In this document: positions 10,231 to 21,732 of the stretch, piece by piece | Layout of the letters: every line of letters begins with the position of its first letter | How positions within the stretch are numbered: position 1 is the stretch's first letter | Assembly (NCBI RefSeq): GCF_024158035.1 | Contig: NZ_JAMZEK010000002.1 | Coordinates: 62,001-126,000, forward strand | Direction of reading: 5' to 3' | DNA: 64,000 bases | Source: Dyella lutea | GTDB lineage: Bacteria > Pseudomonadota > Gammaproteobacteria > Xanthomonadales > Rhodanobacteraceae | Notes under the pieces: model-generated | What the model saw: the letters and a program-made list of their open reading frames with translations, nothing else | Told to the model about the DNA's origin: nothing | The model's database searches: none | Translations under genes and position numbers: made by a program

Positions 10231-10291
10231 CGATGCCGAGGGTGTCGGACGAGGGGCGTTGGCTTGAAGGCCGTCAACGCCCGGCAGGGGC

Positions 10292-10753
10292 TCAATCAGC
10301 AGTTTCGGCGAGGGACGCCAACTCCAGGAACAGCGCCCGCAGTTCGGGGTCTGTGACTGACTCTGCAGCCGCTTTGAGATGGACGGCTGCAGCGGGAGAA
10401 AGCGGTTTTGACCGATCCGGTTGCGTTGCGACCGGCGGTTGGGGGGCCACTTTCACGGTGACTGAACTGGCGTGTGCGCCCAAGGCGCGCGCGGTGGCAA
10501 GAAGTTGCGTCTGAACAAGGCGCAGACGGGAAGCCCATGCCGGGGAAGACGCCAGAAAGACGAGGCGGTCGCCGCGCCTTTGTGCGAAACGCACCTGGTC
10601 GCGGAGTGATGTCGGCAGCGTCTGGCGCAGGGCTCGGTCCAGCGCATCCAGTTCCGCGGCTTTCGAGGCAAGCCGCGCGAACGCGCCACATTCGGCCAGG
10701 GGTTTGAGCCCCGGGGCCGGGCGGCGAGAGATGGGTGGGACCGCGCGCTGCAT
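10292..10753 (-). CDS. dciA: DUF721 protein, DciA-like helicase loader
   Basis: About 153 residues, beginning MQRAVPPISRRPAPGLKPL. Residues about 20-85 match the DUF721/DciA fold: AAELDALDRALRQTLP, then the FAQRRGDRLVFLASSPAWASRLR segment typical of the family (given here in two overlapping pieces of the same stretch). DciA is the replicative helicase (DnaB) operator in bacteria lacking DnaC-type loaders, and in many gammaproteobacteria it sits between lpxC and secA as here. The start at 10753 has GAAGAAG upstream; a longer frame to 10783 is possible. It is convergent with lpxC and divergent from the M23 gene. The C-terminal half is low-complexity and less conserved. Function is inferred from family and synteny. 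Confidence 0.82.
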   Translation of the reverse strand: MQRAVPPISRRPAPGLKPLAECGAFARLASKAAELDALDRALRQTLPTSLRDQVRFAQRRGDRLVFLASSPAWASRLRLVQTQLLATARALGAHASSVTVKVAPQPPVATQPDRSKPLSPAAAVHLKAAAESVTDPELRALFLELASLAETAD

Positions 10754-10781
10754 GGTGACGACTTCTTCAACGTGGAATCGC

Positions 10782-11711
10782 ATGCAAATCATACTTGTGT
10801 CCCGCACCAAGAAGGTGCCCAAGACCCTTGATCTGGCCAGTCGTCGCATGCGCTGGCGGATCGGTGCCCTGGCGGCCATCGCGGTCGGCACATGCATGGC
10901 CATGGGTGCCGTCACGGCGCTGGTCGTGGCCAGTCCCCGCGATCAGGCACTTGCGCAGGTTCGCAAGCTCGAGCAGGCCATCGACCAGCAGAATCAGCAG
11001 CTGGTCGAGGTGAAACGCGACGCCCAGCGCAACCTCGACGCGCTGGCGATCAAGCTGGGTCAATTGCAGGCGCAGTCGACCCGTCTGAACGCGCTTGGTG
11101 AGCGTCTCGCCCAGATGGGCAAGCTGGACAACGGCGAATTCGATTTCGATCAGGCCCCGCCGGTAGGTGGCGTGGAGGATTCGAGCGCATCCTCCTACAC
11201 CCTGCCGCAGTCACTGGAGTCGAGCATCGACCAGCTTTCATCGCAGTTCGACGCCCAGCAGGCCCAGCTGACCGCCCTGCAAAGCCTGCTGATGGACGCG
11301 CGTATCGAATCCAACCTCAAGCCCACCGGCATGCCCGTGCAGGGTTACATTTCCTCGTATTTTGGCGTTCGCCCCGATCCGTTCACTGGTCACGCCGCGC
11401 GTCACACGGGCATCGACATCGCCGTCCCGCTGGGAACGCCGGTACACGCCGTGGCCGAGGGCATGGTCACGTTCGCCGGCATCCGTACCGGCTATGGCAA
11501 GGTCATCGAAATCGACCATGGCAATGGCTACATGACCCGTTACGCCCACAACAGCAAGCTGATCGCCCATCCGGGGCAGCGCGTCCGCGTGGGCGACGTG
11601 ATCTCCGATGCGGGGTCGACCGGGCGATCGACCGGCTCCCACGTGCATTTCGAGGTCTGGTTCAAGGGACGCGTGGTCAATCCGCTGGCCTACGTCCGCA
11701 GCCACCGCTGA
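10782..11711 (+). CDS. M23-family zinc metallopeptidase, membrane-anchored (LytM domain)
   Basis: Family M23 endopeptidases cut peptidoglycan cross-bridges. The 309-residue protein has a basic N-terminus, one membrane segment (about residues 28-52), a coiled coil (about residues 60-105 with regular Q/L/E heptads) and a C-terminal LytM domain. Zinc ligands are intact: HTGID near residue 208 and HVHFE near residue 287, with the RYAHNSKL histidine between them, so the enzyme should be active rather than a degenerate EnvC-like activator. The ATG at 10782 is chosen because it gives MQIILVSRTKK; the upstream extension overlaps dciA. This gene precedes secA in Pseudomonas and xanthomonads too. It faces the periplasm. 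Confidence 0.9.
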   Translation: MQIILVSRTKKVPKTLDLASRRMRWRIGALAAIAVGTCMAMGAVTALVVASPRDQALAQVRKLEQAIDQQNQQLVEVKRDAQRNLDALAIKLGQLQAQSTRLNALGERLAQMGKLDNGEFDFDQAPPVGGVEDSSASSYTLPQSLESSIDQLSSQFDAQQAQLTALQSLLMDARIESNLKPTGMPVQGYISSYFGVRPDPFTGHAARHTGIDIAVPLGTPVHAVAEGMVTFAGIRTGYGKVIEIDHGNGYMTRYAHNSKLIAHPGQRVRVGDVISDAGSTGRSTGSHVHFEVWFKGRVVNPLAYVRSHR

Positions 11712-11821
11712 AGCGGGTGGCGAAGACCGGGGGCGGGGACTTGAAACAGCCTCGTCCCGCCGCCACCCCTCAATGCGGCGACGGACTGGGGTGGCGCGTT
11801 TCCTTGCGCCGGACGGTGCGT

Positions 11822-11850
11822 TTGGGATAGCCGCCGGACCCTAGTATCAT
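11822..11850 (+). promoter_or_regulatory. Candidate secA promoter
   Basis: TTGGGA (11822-11827) and TATCAT (11845-11850) are separated by 17 bases, a good sigma-70 arrangement. Transcription would start near 11857 and give a leader of about 59 bases. Confidence 0.5.
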
Positions 11851-11860
11851 CGTGAATTTG

Positions 11861-11890
11861 CCCCAGCCGGCCGCGCGCTGGCGGGGTTTT
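11861..11890 (+). promoter_or_regulatory. Terminator-like hairpin in the secA leader
   Basis: CCCCAGC (11861-11867) pairs with GCTGGCGG (from 11877) with one bulged C, and is followed by TTTT (11887-11890). It lies between the likely promoter and the secA start, so it may act as an attenuator or a leader structure rather than as an M23 terminator. Confidence 0.4.
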
Positions 11891-11915
11891 CCTGTCTCCA
11901 GTCACCGGATGATCG

Positions 11916-14618
<2,703 letters not shown>

Positions 14619-14632
14619 GCTTGCGGGTAACG

Positions 14633-14672
14633 GCAAAAAGCAAGGGAGGCGATCGCCTCCCTTGCTTTTTGC
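14633..14672. terminator. Bidirectional terminator between secA and apaH
   Basis: A 40-base perfect palindrome: GCAAAAAGCAAGGGAGGCGA followed by its exact reverse complement. It has an A-run on one side and a T-run on the other, so it works as an intrinsic terminator for secA (plus) and for the lptD-apaH operon (minus), whose last stop codon touches it at 14673. Confidence 0.95.
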
Positions 14673-15524
14673 TCAGTCCTCTGCGCCGGGCGGGCGCTTG
14701 CGATGCGGTTCGGCGTTCACCGTGAAGTAGGCCGGCTCCTCGGAGTCCAGCCGCAGGGCGGTCAACTGACCGCCCCAGACGCAGCCGGTATCGATGGCGT
14801 ATACCCCCAGCCCGGCGAAACGGCCAAGCGCCGACCAGTGGCCACAGACGACGCGTGTATCCCGCCGCCGCATGCCGGGGACCTCGAACCAGGGATACAT
14901 GCCGGGTTTCTGCGTGCCGGGGATGCCCTTGCCCTCGAAGTCGATGCGTCCCTGGATGTCGCAATAACGCATGCGGGTGAGGGTGTTGATCGAGGCGCGC
15001 ATCCGTTCGATCCCCTGCAGCCGGCTCGACCAGGCGGCCGGTCGGTTTCCGAACAGATTCCTCAGCAACCGGGGGTGCCGCGGGCTGGTCAGTTCCCGCT
15101 CGATCTCCTGCGCCGACCGCAGGGCCTGCCTGAGTGTCCAGCTCGGCGCCAGCCCGGCGTGCACCATCGTCCAGCCCAACTGCTCGTCGTGGTGCAGCAG
15201 CTTCTGCGAGCGCAGCCATTCGAAAAGCACCGGGGCGTCGTCGGCGAACAGCACCTCGCGCAGTTCGGGGTTGACCCGGGCCTGGGCATCCGGCTTGCGT
15301 TGCGCGATGGCGAGCAGGCTGAGATCGTGATTGCCGAGCGTCACCACGGTCCGCTCGCGCAATCCATGGATGAAACGCAGCGTTTCCAGCGACTGTCCAC
15401 CTCGATTCACCAGGTCGCCGCAGAACCACAGGTTGTCCTGCGCCGGATCGAAGCGCAGCTTGTCGAGCAGGCGCTGCAGCTCCGGATAACAGCCCTGCAC
15501 GTCGCCGATTGCGTAGGTCGCCAT
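14673..15524 (-). CDS. apaH: Symmetrical bis(5'-nucleosyl)-tetraphosphatase ApaH
   Basis: ApaH splits Ap4A into two ADP and also decaps Np4-capped RNA. The 283-residue protein carries the calcineurin-like phosphatase metal motifs GDVQGC (residues 7-12), CGDLVNRG (about 35) and LGNHD (about 63), later HAGLAPSW and CGHWSALG, with the ApaH-specific C-terminal IDTGCVWGGQLTALRL. It is the last gene of the lptD operon and its ATG shares one base with the apaG stop. Confidence 0.96.
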   Translation of the reverse strand: MATYAIGDVQGCYPELQRLLDKLRFDPAQDNLWFCGDLVNRGGQSLETLRFIHGLRERTVVTLGNHDLSLLAIAQRKPDAQARVNPELREVLFADDAPVLFEWLRSQKLLHHDEQLGWTMVHAGLAPSWTLRQALRSAQEIERELTSPRHPRLLRNLFGNRPAAWSSRLQGIERMRASINTLTRMRYCDIQGRIDFEGKGIPGTQKPGMYPWFEVPGMRRRDTRVVCGHWSALGRFAGLGVYAIDTGCVWGGQLTALRLDSEEPAYFTVNAEPHRKRPPGAED

Positions 15525-15907
15525 CAGTGCAGCGTGCGCGGAATCGAGAGGGTGAAGGTGGGAATCGGAGCGTCGAATTCGGTACCGTCGTAGGCGAGCA
15601 TCTGGTAGCTGCCGGCCATGGTGCCGACCGCGGTCTCCAGCACCGCGCCGGAGGTGTACTCGTAATCGTCGCCTGGACGCAGCCAGGGCTGCTCGCCGAC
15701 CACGCCATCGCCGCGCACCTCGTCGATCTTGCCGTTGGCGTCGGTGATCACCCAGTGCCGGCGAAGCAGCTGGGCGGGGACATCGCCCGCATTGCGCAGG
15801 GTGACCGTGTAGGCGAACACGTAGCGGTTGTCGTCGGGCTTCGATTGGTCGGGAACGAAGCGGGTGTGCACGTGAACGTCGATCGTGTAGGGGGATTTCG
15901 GACTCAT
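15524..15907 (-). CDS. apaG: ApaG/Co2+-Mg2+ efflux-associated domain protein
   Basis: ApaG is a small beta-sandwich (fibronectin-III-like) protein of poorly defined function, linked genetically to Co2+ resistance and Ap4A levels. The 127 residues include the diagnostic LLRRHWVITDANG, VRGDGVVGEQPWLRPG and the glycine-rich end ETAVGTMAGSYQM. It lies between rsmA and apaH, as in E. coli, and overlaps apaH by one base. Confidence 0.95.
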   Translation of the reverse strand: MSPKSPYTIDVHVHTRFVPDQSKPDDNRYVFAYTVTLRNAGDVPAQLLRRHWVITDANGKIDEVRGDGVVGEQPWLRPGDDYEYTSGAVLETAVGTMAGSYQMLAYDGTEFDAPIPTFTLSIPRTLH

Positions 15908-15960
15908 GTTGCGATTGTACGGCCTGTGGTGTGCATCCGCTCAGTGGAGCGCCAGAGCCT

Positions 15961-16761
15961 TCAGTCTTTCGCCACCTGCGGCGGCAACGCCTTGGCGAGT
16001 CGCACGAAATCGTTCGGCGTCAGCGTTTCCGCGCGCGCGCCGGGGTCGATGCCGGCCCCCCGGATCGAGTCGGCGCCGAGCAGCTGCCGGAGCGCATTGG
16101 AGAGAGTCTTGCGGCGCTGGGCGAACGCCGCCTTGACCACGGCATGCACGGCGTCGGGGTCGGCGTCATGACGTTCTTCCGGCGCCAGCGGCACCAGCCG
16201 AACGACGGACGAGTCGACCTTCGGCGGGGGGCGGAACGCGCCGGGCGGTACATCGAACAGCGGTACTACGCGGCAGGCCAGCTGCAGCATCACCGAGAGG
16301 CGTCCGTACACCTTGCTGCCGGGGTCGGCGGCCATCCGGTCGACCACCTCCTTCTGCAGCATGAAATGCATGTCTTGGATAGCCGCGGCATGTTCGATGC
16401 AGTGGAACAGGATCGGGCTGGAGATGTAGTAAGGCAGGTTGCCGGCGATGCGCAGGCGGCTGGCTCCCAGTTCGCGGGCCAGCGCGGCGAAGTCGACCTT
16501 CAGCACATCCGCGTGGACGATTCGCAGATCGCCGATCGGTGCCGCACGCTCGTCCAGCGCGGGAATCAGGTCGGTGTCCAGTTCGATCGCGGTCAGTCGG
16601 TGGGCCGCGGCGAGCAGTGGCAGGGTCAGGGCGCCCTCGCCGGGCCCGATTTCGATCAGCGTATCACCGTCCTTTGGTGCGATCGCGCTGACGATGCGCT
16701 CGATGTAGCGCTTCTCGTGCAGGAAGTGCTGGCCGAAGCTTTTCTTGGGACGTGCATTCAT
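15961..16761 (-). CDS. rsmA: 16S rRNA adenine dimethyltransferase RsmA (KsgA)
   Basis: RsmA dimethylates A1518 and A1519 in helix 45 of 16S rRNA using S-adenosylmethionine, a late 30S quality check. With the ATG at 16761 the product is 266 residues. Motifs are KSFGQHFLHEKRYIERIV at the N-terminus, the SAM site LIEIGPGEGALTLPLL, and the catalytic IAGNLPYYISSPILFH (NLPY, about residue 110). A GTG 15 bases upstream is an alternative start. It follows pdxA closely (21 bases to the ATG). Confidence 0.96.
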   Translation of the reverse strand: MNARPKKSFGQHFLHEKRYIERIVSAIAPKDGDTLIEIGPGEGALTLPLLAAAHRLTAIELDTDLIPALDERAAPIGDLRIVHADVLKVDFAALARELGASRLRIAGNLPYYISSPILFHCIEHAAAIQDMHFMLQKEVVDRMAADPGSKVYGRLSVMLQLACRVVPLFDVPPGAFRPPPKVDSSVVRLVPLAPEERHDADPDAVHAVVKAAFAQRRKTLSNALRQLLGADSIRGAGIDPGARAETLTPNDFVRLAKALPPQVAKD

Positions 16762-16782
16762 GGGTGGGTTCGGCACGTCGGG

Positions 16783-17781
16783 TCAGGCGTTGCCGCGGGC
16801 GCGTTGGACCAGGTCCAGCGCCATGCGGGTGGCGGCGATCAGGCTCGAGGCATCGGCGCGGCCGCTGCCGGCCAGGTCGAGTGCGGTACCGTGGTCGACC
16901 GAGGTGCGGATGAAGGGCAGGCCGAGCGTCAGATTGACGGTGCGGTCGAAGGCCTCGCTCTTGAGCACCGGCAGGGCCTGGTCGTGGTACATCGCCAGCA
17001 CCGCATCGTAGCGGGCCCGCATGGCGGGCACGAAAGCGGTATCCGCCGGCAGCGGGCCCAGCAGATCCATGCCTTCGTCGCGCAGGCGATCGAGCGCAGG
17101 GGCGATGATGTCGATTTCTTCGTGGCCCAGGTGTCCGCCCTCGCCTGCGTGAGGATTCAGTCCGAGCACACCGATGCGGGGATGTTCGATACCGAACTTC
17201 GCGCGCAGCTCTGCATCGACGATGCGCAGGGTGCGGGTCAGGAGATCGGCTTGGATGGCGGCGGGAACCGCAGCCAGAGGCAGGTGTGTCGTGGCCAGCG
17301 CCACCCGCAGCTCCGGGCTGGCCAGCATCATCACCACGTCGGCACCGGCTCGCTCGGCGAAGAATTCCGTGTGGCCGCTGAAGGCGATGCCGGCCTCGTT
17401 GATCGAGGCTTTCTGCAGGGGAGCGGTCACCACGGCATCGTAGCGCCCTGAGAGACAGCCGTCGGTGGCCACGGCCAGGGTGGAGAGTACGTGCGCCGCG
17501 TTGGCGGGATCGGGATGGCCGGGGCGCTCGGTCACTCCCAGCGGCACGTGGCGGACGCGCAGCTGGACCGCCGTGGAGATGGCGGGCGCAGGTGCGTCTT
17601 CGTCCAGCAGCTCGAGCTGGATGTCGCAACGTCGTGCGGCTCGCTCCAGCAGCTCGCGATCGGTGATCGCCACCAGCTCGGCATCGAACGGAATCGAAGC
17701 GAGGCGAGCCAACAGCTCGGGGCCGACACCCGCCGGCTCGCCAGCAGTCAGGGCCAGCCGGGGACGGGGTCGGATGTCCAT
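16783..17781 (-). CDS. pdxA: 4-hydroxythreonine-4-phosphate dehydrogenase PdxA
   Basis: PdxA oxidises 4-phosphohydroxy-L-threonine with NAD and divalent metal, feeding PdxJ in pyridoxal phosphate synthesis. The 332-residue protein has the N-terminal TAGEPAGVGPELLARLA, TAPLQKASINEAGIAFSGHTE with the substrate and metal histidines, LGLNPHAGEGGHLGHEE (metal His) and MYHDQALPVLKS (third metal His). The start ATG at 17781 gives the conserved IRPRPRLALTAGEP; the longer frame overlaps surA. It is spaced 10 bases from surA. Confidence 0.96.
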   Translation of the reverse strand: MDIRPRPRLALTAGEPAGVGPELLARLASIPFDAELVAITDRELLERAARRCDIQLELLDEDAPAPAISTAVQLRVRHVPLGVTERPGHPDPANAAHVLSTLAVATDGCLSGRYDAVVTAPLQKASINEAGIAFSGHTEFFAERAGADVVMMLASPELRVALATTHLPLAAVPAAIQADLLTRTLRIVDAELRAKFGIEHPRIGVLGLNPHAGEGGHLGHEEIDIIAPALDRLRDEGMDLLGPLPADTAFVPAMRARYDAVLAMYHDQALPVLKSEAFDRTVNLTLGLPFIRTSVDHGTALDLAGSGRADASSLIAATRMALDLVQRARGNA

Positions 17782-17791
17782 GGTGGCCGGA

Positions 17792-19150
17792 TCAGGCGGT
17801 GCCGTCGTCCGGCTGGCCGGGCGCGCGCAGCTCCGGCACCAGGATCCGGATGTACGCGCTTGCTTTGAGCTGGCGCAGGAAGTCCTCGTACGCCTGCTCG
17901 GCCTTGCGGTTGCCGATGGCCTGACGCGCCTGGTTGCGGGCGATCTCATCGGTACGGTCGGCCTGGCGCGTGCCGAGCAGCTCGATGATGTGCCAGCCCG
18001 CTTCCGTCTGGAACGGCTTGGAGACCTGGTCCGGCTTGAGCGCGGACAACTGCTGCGCGACCGCAGCACCCCAGGCGTCCTTGGCGAACCAGCCCATGTC
18101 GCCACCGGCATTGGCGGTGGTGTCGTCGGTGGAGTCGGCCTTGGCCAGCTTGGCGAAATCTTCGTGCTTGTTGACGATGCGCTGGTAGAGGTCCTGCGCC
18201 TTCTGCTGTGCCTGCGCGGGAGTGATGAGCTCGCTGGGGCTGATCAGGATCTGGCGGGCGTGGTATTCGGTGATCACCTGGCGCTCGGGCTGCCGCTGGC
18301 CGACCAGCTTGAGGATGGTGAAGCCGGTGGGACCACGCAGCGCCGGGGTAACGTCGCCGGGCTTCATCGCGGCCACCGTATCGGTGAACGCCGGCGGGAC
18401 CTCGTCCATGCGACGCCAGCCGAGATCGCCGCCGTCGAGCGCGTCCTGCGCGTCAGAGTAGCGGATTGCCGCGGCATTGAAATCCATGCCGCCCTTGATC
18501 GCGTTGAGGGCCTCGGCGGCCTTGGTCTGGGCAGCCTGGATGTCTGCAGCGGTGGCGCCTGCCGGCACGCTGATCTGGATGTGCGCGAGGTGCACTTCGC
18601 CGGCCTTGTAGGTCGGGCTGTTGAGCAGGTTGTTGATCTCGCTGTCGGTGATCTGCACCGAGTCGCGGACCACGCTGTCGTGCAGCCGCTGCACGGTGAG
18701 CTGCTCGCCGATCTGGCGCCGGAACGCCGCATAGCTGGCACCGCTCTGTGCGATGGCACCGCGCAACTGGTCCACCGTCATGTGGTTCTGCTGGGCCACG
18801 CGGTTGACCGCCTGATCCACTTCGCCGTCGGAGACACGGATGCCCTGGTCATTGGCCTTGTTGACCTGCAGTCTCATCAGGATGAGGCGCTCGAGTACCT
18901 GGCGCTGCAGCACGTTCAGCGGCGGCAACTGGCCGGGATTGCTGGCGTACTGTTGCTGGATGGCGCGGACGGCATCGTCCAGTTCGCTCTGCAGGATCAC
19001 GCCGTCGTCGACCACTGCCACGATGCGGTCCAGCGGCTGTTCGCCGGTGTTCGAGCCGGTCTGGGCGGCCGGTGCCAGGAGCTGGGCGTGTGCGGGGGCG
19101 ACGGACGCGGCGACGACCGCGAACAGGAACAGCGCGAGAGATTGCTTCAT
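17792..19150 (-). CDS. surA: Periplasmic chaperone and peptidyl-prolyl isomerase SurA
   Basis: SurA escorts outer-membrane proteins, including LptD, through the periplasm. The 452 residues show a Sec signal peptide (MKQSLALFLFAVVAASVAPAHA), the SurA N-terminal chaperone domain (DRIVAVVDDGVILQSELDD, residues about 40-170), then two parvulin domains: one around HLAHIQISVPAGA...GDLGWRRMDEVP and one around YHARQILISPSEL...GDMGWFAKDAWG. Both parvulin repeats are present. It lies 39 bases after lptD, the usual partner arrangement. Confidence 0.96.
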   Translation of the reverse strand: MKQSLALFLFAVVAASVAPAHAQLLAPAAQTGSNTGEQPLDRIVAVVDDGVILQSELDDAVRAIQQQYASNPGQLPPLNVLQRQVLERLILMRLQVNKANDQGIRVSDGEVDQAVNRVAQQNHMTVDQLRGAIAQSGASYAAFRRQIGEQLTVQRLHDSVVRDSVQITDSEINNLLNSPTYKAGEVHLAHIQISVPAGATAADIQAAQTKAAEALNAIKGGMDFNAAAIRYSDAQDALDGGDLGWRRMDEVPPAFTDTVAAMKPGDVTPALRGPTGFTILKLVGQRQPERQVITEYHARQILISPSELITPAQAQQKAQDLYQRIVNKHEDFAKLAKADSTDDTTANAGGDMGWFAKDAWGAAVAQQLSALKPDQVSKPFQTEAGWHIIELLGTRQADRTDEIARNQARQAIGNRKAEQAYEDFLRQLKASAYIRILVPELRAPGQPDDGTA

Positions 19151-19189
19151 CGGAACGGTGCCTTGGATCGCCTGCGGGCGATGGACAAA

Positions 19190-21610
19190 TTATTGATATC
19201 CCAGAATAGCACGCCGGAAAAAGTCCTCGACCTGGCCGTTGAACGCACCCAGTCCCTTGAACTGCAGCTCGAACATCACCGCATTGTTCGAGGGGATTCG
19301 TTTCGACGTGCTGCCTATGGGAGCGTACTGGCTCACGTAGTGCCGCCCGACCACACTGAAGATCACGCAGCAGCTCTCGTACTGGACGCCCGCCAGTGCT
19401 TCCACCGTGCGGCGATCCTTGACCGAATAGGTCCACCGTCCGAGCAGGCGCCAGCGATCCGAGACCGGATAGACCGTGGACGCGTCGTATTGTTCCAGCA
19501 ACACGGAGGTGCTGCCCGGCGTGCGGCGGAACCGATAGGAGAAGTTGAGGACGCCGTCGGTCTTGATCCGGCGCTGGATCTGGAAGGTGCCGAGGTCGAC
19601 CTGACGCGTGTTCGGGCTCCACTGGTAAGCGGTGCTGGCCCGCCACTGGTCGTTGAGCTGGACGGCGGCCTGGGCGACGTAATCGGAGCCGGTCCAGTCC
19701 GTGACCTTCTGTCCGGGCAGCTTCACCCGCTGCGGGTCGAAATAACGGATCTGCCCCAGGCTGGCGGAAAACCGTTCGACACCGTTGTCGTCGAGCAGCC
19801 GGGTGGTCAGGGCGCCGGTGAGGTTGTTCGCGTTCATCTGCCGGTCGGCGCCCGAATACTGATTCGGAGAGAACAACTGCCAGTAGTCGAAATTCATCAG
19901 CCGCGTGTCGAACAGCGGCAGGTTGTCCTGGTTCCGGTAGGGGATGTAGAGGTAGTAGAGCCGTGGCTCCAGGGTCTGCGTGTAGCTTGTTCCGAACAGC
20001 GATGTGCTGCGGTCGAAGATCAGGCCGGTGTCCAGACTCGCGACCGGGAGCGAGCGCGTTGGGTCTTGCCTGGTGAATGGCGACTGCTGATTTGTTCCGA
20101 GCCGCCCGCCGAAGCCGTAGTGCTGGAAATTGTCGTCCAGCTGGTAGGCGGTGTAGCGATAGGCCAGGCGCGGTCGCACGAACCACGCCGCTCCCTGCCA
20201 GTCCGCTTCCAGGTACGGATACAGGTCGGCGCGATTGCCGCTGATGTATCCGCTCTTGCGGAAGGCGACGGCCTCGTTGTTCATGCCGAACTCGAGCCAG
20301 TTGTTGAGTGGCACATCGAGATTCAAGGTGCCACGCGGCCAGCGCCGGTACTGGAGAGAGTTGTCGTTCAGATAGGGGTCGGTGTTCTGGTAGGCATCCA
20401 CACCCAGCGAGGCGCTCCACCAGTTCCCCGATCCGCGAACGTAGGCGTTGGAGGGGATGAAGTTGGTTGCGTTGGTGTAGAGGTCGTTGCTGAAGTCCCG
20501 CAGGTAGTTCTTGTCCGACACCCGATTGACGCTGGTGGTGAATACCCAGCCCGGCCATAGGCGGGTCGCGTCGCCAAACTTGTACAGATAGCGCTGTTTG
20601 CCTTGCGTGATCAGCTTGGAATCCACCAGGTTGGGGCCGTGGTCCTTGGCCACGTATTCGAAATCCAGGTGCCCGCTGGTGCCGGGAAGCAGGTAGCGGA
20701 ACTGCCCGGCCAGCATCGCCCCACGTTTGGAGTAGAGCCGTGGTTCGAGCGTCGCGTCGTAGTTCGGCGCCAGGTTGAGGTAATACGGCGCGCTCACCAT
20801 GACGCCGGAGTGGCTGGAGTTGCCGAACGTGGGGGCGAGGAAGCCGCTCTTGCGCCGGTTGTCGATCGGGAACGTGAGGTACGGCAGGTAGAAGAACGGC
20901 ACATCGGCGAAGCGCATGACAGCGCCATGGGCCACGCCCACGCCGGTCTCGCGGTTCAGCGTGAGTCGGTTGGCGCTGAACTCCCACAGTCGGTGGCCGA
21001 CATCGCAGGTCGAATAAGTGACGTCCCGGTAGTGGCTGTGCTGCGCGTCGGTCAGAACGGCCTGCTTTGCCACGCCATTGCCGCGCGACTGCAGTAACTG
21101 GTAGGTGACGTTGTCGGCGACCCCACGCTTGGCCGTGTTGTTGCCCTTGATGCGATCGGCGGACAGCAGCTCGCCGGCTTCCTGGTAGCGCACGTTGCCG
21201 CGGGCGTCGTAATCAGTGGTCTGGTCGTTGTAGTCGACGCGGTCGGCACGCAGCAGCTGATCGGCGCGCTGCATGCGGACCTCGCCGGTGAACCGGTAGA
21301 CCGACTGGTTGGAGCTGTCCGCGCGCTCGGCGTGGATATCCGTGTTGGCGGTATCGCGCCCGGAACTGTCCAGCGGCAGCGTCGGGTCGTAGAACGACAG
21401 CAGCGCATTGGGGCGGCACATCGCATAGCTGATCGGGCGGGCCGGACAGAAGAACGAACCAAGCGGGCAGCCGATCTCTTCCGGAGCGCGCATGTTGCCG
21501 GGAATCGGCGTCTGGCCGGTGGCGGCATCCGCCTCGAGCGGTGCGCCGAGCAGGGCGAGGGCGGCAGCGACCGCCAGCAGGCGGCGCGGAGGCAACGGGC
21601 GCAGCGTCAT
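19190..21610 (-). CDS. lptD: LPS-assembly outer-membrane protein LptD
   Basis: LptD with LptE inserts lipopolysaccharide in the outer leaflet. About 806 residues: a signal peptide (about residues 1-30), an OstA/LptA-like jellyroll (about residues 85-220, SSNQSVYRFTGEVRMQRAD...), and a large C-terminal beta-barrel rich in alternating aromatic strands. Cysteines fit the family's rearranging disulfides: three near residues 48-65 and an adjacent pair in YESCCVIF near residue 747, plus one in YSTCDVGHR. Either the ATG at 21610 or a GTG at 21616 can be the start. It heads the operon surA-pdxA-rsmA-apaG-apaH. Confidence 0.95.
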   Translation of the reverse strand: MTLRPLPPRRLLAVAAALALLGAPLEADAATGQTPIPGNMRAPEEIGCPLGSFFCPARPISYAMCRPNALLSFYDPTLPLDSSGRDTANTDIHAERADSSNQSVYRFTGEVRMQRADQLLRADRVDYNDQTTDYDARGNVRYQEAGELLSADRIKGNNTAKRGVADNVTYQLLQSRGNGVAKQAVLTDAQHSHYRDVTYSTCDVGHRLWEFSANRLTLNRETGVGVAHGAVMRFADVPFFYLPYLTFPIDNRRKSGFLAPTFGNSSHSGVMVSAPYYLNLAPNYDATLEPRLYSKRGAMLAGQFRYLLPGTSGHLDFEYVAKDHGPNLVDSKLITQGKQRYLYKFGDATRLWPGWVFTTSVNRVSDKNYLRDFSNDLYTNATNFIPSNAYVRGSGNWWSASLGVDAYQNTDPYLNDNSLQYRRWPRGTLNLDVPLNNWLEFGMNNEAVAFRKSGYISGNRADLYPYLEADWQGAAWFVRPRLAYRYTAYQLDDNFQHYGFGGRLGTNQQSPFTRQDPTRSLPVASLDTGLIFDRSTSLFGTSYTQTLEPRLYYLYIPYRNQDNLPLFDTRLMNFDYWQLFSPNQYSGADRQMNANNLTGALTTRLLDDNGVERFSASLGQIRYFDPQRVKLPGQKVTDWTGSDYVAQAAVQLNDQWRASTAYQWSPNTRQVDLGTFQIQRRIKTDGVLNFSYRFRRTPGSTSVLLEQYDASTVYPVSDRWRLLGRWTYSVKDRRTVEALAGVQYESCCVIFSVVGRHYVSQYAPIGSTSKRIPSNNAVMFELQFKGLGAFNGQVEDFFRRAILGYQ

Positions 21611-21732
21611 CGTCACGATGGCAGTCTTTAGGCGGAAATGGCCCGTTAAGCTAGCAGAAACGTCCCGCAGCCGGCAGGCTCGAAGGCGTCGAAAGGGTCT
21701 GCGGATTCAGCCGCAGGCCGCCTTTGCCGAGC

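Noticed and set aside
10254-10282. Terminator for dciA
   Set aside because: GGGCGTTG and CAACGCCC form an inverted repeat downstream of dciA, but there is no T-run, so I did not list it as a terminator.
17465-20560. A 1031-codon open frame on the plus strand opposite pdxA, surA and lptD
   Set aside because: It mirrors three conserved genes and its product is low-complexity and Arg/Gly/Val-rich, the usual antisense shadow of GC-rich coding DNA.
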